Shown in pieces: positions 61,960 to 64,000 of a stretch of 64,000 bases of DNA. The stretch comes from Pisaster brevispinus (taxonomy: Eukaryota; Echinodermata; Asteroidea; Forcipulatida; Asteriidae): positions 3,973,001-4,037,000 of the forward strand of contig JAMKCF010000008.1 of the NCBI GenBank assembly GCA_023634235.1, written 5' to 3'. The notes below the pieces were generated by a model, which made no database searches, had not been told where the DNA came from, and worked only from the letters and a program-made list of their open reading frames with translations. Each line of letters starts with the position of its first letter. The stretch's first letter is position 1. The translations under genes were made by a program, and so were the position numbers.

Positions 61960-62780
61960 TTTGACGTCCATTTTCGACCCGATGCAAAGGTTTAAATGTT
62001 ATCATCTCTGTGCAAAAGTTTGAGCAGGAGAACTCATCTATAACGTGGTGCAAAATTTTTGTTGAATTATTACGTTGTTTTTGAGATCAGAATTTTTGAA
62101 ATTTTTCAACTTCCGGTTTGAACCGAAAGTCAAGGTCACATGGGGTCACGTTATGTGAAGCATTTGTTGATCTTTTATCGACCTGTCCGATGATATGTGG
62201 ATTGTCCAAATCCAACATGTGGTTCATGAGTTATGATCTTTTTAAAAACAATAAACTTCATCATAACATCATCAAGTTTGTGTGGTCTTGATAATGAGGT
62301 TCAATTGTCTGATGAGTTTCAATGTTCAACTCAATTTCAATCTTGAGTTATGACCAAAAATTGAAGTTTTTACCAAAAAAACACAAAGGCAGACTTTGAC
62401 CTTTCGGTACGACCGGAAGTAAAGGTCATACCATTTTGGCGTAAACTTTTCAAATGTTGTCCCAATCTTGATCTATCAGGTGCTCACTTATGAGCATCAT
62501 AGCTTTAAAGTTCACAAAGATACAGCGAATAGCAAATGGTCAGTTTTCAACTTTAAAAACCTTGTAATTCGACACCCGATGACGTCATCAGTTTTGTGCC
62601 GTCCTCATATTAAGGTTCAATTGTCTGATGAGTTTCAAGGTTCAATTCAGTTTCAATCTTGAGTTATGCTGTAGAGAAGAGTTCTCCGGAAGAAGAAAAA
62701 GAAGAAGAAGAAGAAGATGGAGACGAAAAAAACCAGAACAATAACAAGAGGTGTTCGTGCACATATTGCACGAACACCTA
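61960..62780 (+). mobile_element. Non-coding repeat element ending in (GAA)n and a 13-bp hairpin
   Basis: Blocks 'aaggtcacatggggtcacg' and 'gtaaaggtcatacca' lie near 'cttccggtttgaaccg' and 'cggtacgaccggaag'. A 57-bp internal direct repeat ('aggttcaattgtctgatgag') lies at 62296-62352 and 62612-62668. A GAA-rich tract at 62690-62718 is followed by 'acaataacaagag' and the hairpin 62749-62779 (arm 'aggtgttcgtgca', loop 5 nt). No protein was found. The terminal hairpin recalls Helitron 3' ends, but the expected hairpin-to-CTRR spacing is absent. Confidence 0.55.
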
Positions 62781-64000
62781 AAAATGGGTGCACCACGAGA
62801 TGAACAACATGACATCCACCTCAGTCAGTTTCAATTTCACGTTTGTCGTTCTTTTGTTCATCTCCCCCAAAATGAAAAACATGACAGGAATTATGTCTGC
62901 ACTTCCTACATATGGTGCAAGGCAAGGATGACAATTTCCTTTCCTACACACTTTTGTTTGATCAACCTAGCCTGTATTTTTTTTCTTCAAAATTGCATTC
63001 AAAAGGAAATTCCACCAGCCTGTATGCAGGTCAAGGGCTATCCCTTTTAGTGACCCAAGGTCTTCCCAAGTCTGTCAGGAATGTTATGCTGGGTGAAGAT
63101 AAGGCTGGGTCATAGATTGCCTTTTGTCATCCTAATGCTGATTCATAGGCAAAATTATCAAGAAAGATACGCTAATAAAAGTCGAACGTGATCAGCTCAA
63201 TACAGTGTCTACTCATGGTTATATACAATGCTTATCACACATCACTGTGAAGGGTACAATGTCCATCCAAGATAATATTTTCTTATCCTTGATGCAATTA
63301 TCATATTCTATTAAACTGTATTCTTGTTTCGCTTAATACATGTAGCTTGAAACTCATTTCTTAGCCCCGGTTTCTTCTTGTTGCTAGAATTCCCGGTCCA
63401 GAAAGGAATGGAAATCCACCAATTTGAATCTCATGGATTTTGTTTTCCAGATTGTATTTCTTATCGAGGATGACCCCGAGAGCCGGATCAGTCATCTTAA
63501 AATCCGCCTCTGCCTTCTACATTAATACCTGTATTTACAGTGATGACGCAGGTTGAATCACAACTGAAACCACACACACAATAAGAATACTTGCAGTACT
63601 GACGTACATGTTGTATTTGTCAACAGATCTTTCGGTCTAGCTGCAGGATTTTTTTTAGCAATCATATGATCTTTCCAGCTTCAAAAGGAAACTCAACGCC
63701 CACTTAAAAAATGAGGGGGAAAAAAAAAAAAAATTACTTTCAATATTTTTGTCTTACGGTAATTTTGAGTTTGACAACGGAGGAAGGAGTTTGACCAGTT
63801 TGAAAAAAAAAAATTATCCGAGACTGATTTTTTATGAATTGTTTATAAACAGAAGTGAATGCAGAGCTCCTTGCACCATACATTCATTTCCCAGGAAATT
63901 TCAGGAATATTTAGTTGACCTTTTCACACTTGAAATGCTGACCCTGGCAATTTCCTGGGAGATAGCTAAACCCTGCAAAAGCTTGGGCGTATAGGGTTAA
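62781..64000. other. Intergenic, nothing recognised
   Basis: AT-rich with homopolymer A tracts (63720-63735, 63805-63813). A weak inverted pair 'ttcccaggaaat' and 'atttcctgggaga' lies at about 63888-63962. No splice-supported coding sequence was seen. Confidence 0.5.

Noticed and set aside
62297..62640. 'ctgatgag' occurs twice, recalling a hammerhead ribozyme core
   Set aside because: No GAAA core partner or flanking three-helix pairing follows at the right distance. The motif is just part of a 57-bp internal direct repeat.

Overview
This is intron-rich nuclear DNA from an invertebrate deuterostome, most likely an echinoderm and probably a sea star. The evidence is spliced genes with GT-AG introns, vertebrate-like orthologues (TONSL, RPUSD2, BPHL, BBS10, an ST3Gal sialyltransferase), and dense short interspersed repeats of a style I associate with asteroid genomes (tRNA-derived SINEs, foldback elements ending in TTAA, and a family beginning 'TTTAAAGG...GGTAATTAC'). 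The species call is inference. No prokaryotic operon, CRISPR array, rRNA gene or intact provirus was found.

Layout: 1-6.2 kb is repeats plus unresolved coding-like segments. 6596-7741 (+) is an intronless class A GPCR. 12.6-21.0 kb (-) is RPUSD2, an RluA-type pseudouridine synthase, in 11 exons. 21.3-38.1 kb (+) is TONSL, a replication-fork repair and histone-reader protein, in 23 exons. 41.0-46.5 kb (-) is BPHL, a mitochondrial serine hydrolase, in 6 exons. 47.4-49.4 kb (+) is BBS10, a chaperonin-like ciliopathy protein, in one coding exon. 54.3-59.7 kb (-) is a Golgi ST3Gal1/2-type sialyltransferase in 6 exons. 59.8-64 kb is gene-free repeats. The spliced models close in frame: 696, 1524, 295 and 353 aa.

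Two pairs are divergent. RPUSD2 and TONSL start codons are about 300 bp apart, with ETS-, E2F- and YY1-like sites between them. BPHL and BBS10 start codons are about 960 bp apart. Both pairs could be co-expressed from shared promoters, but the proteins do not form an obvious single pathway: RNA modification and fork repair in one pair, mitochondrial detoxification and cilium assembly in the other.

I found no convincing new multi-gene system. The most unusual content is structural: several inverted-repeat elements (some flanked by TTAA), a 49-bp-arm inverted repeat and a perfect 26-bp palindrome in one sialyltransferase intron, nested repeat insertions, and a GC-rich patch near the left end that is open on both strands.
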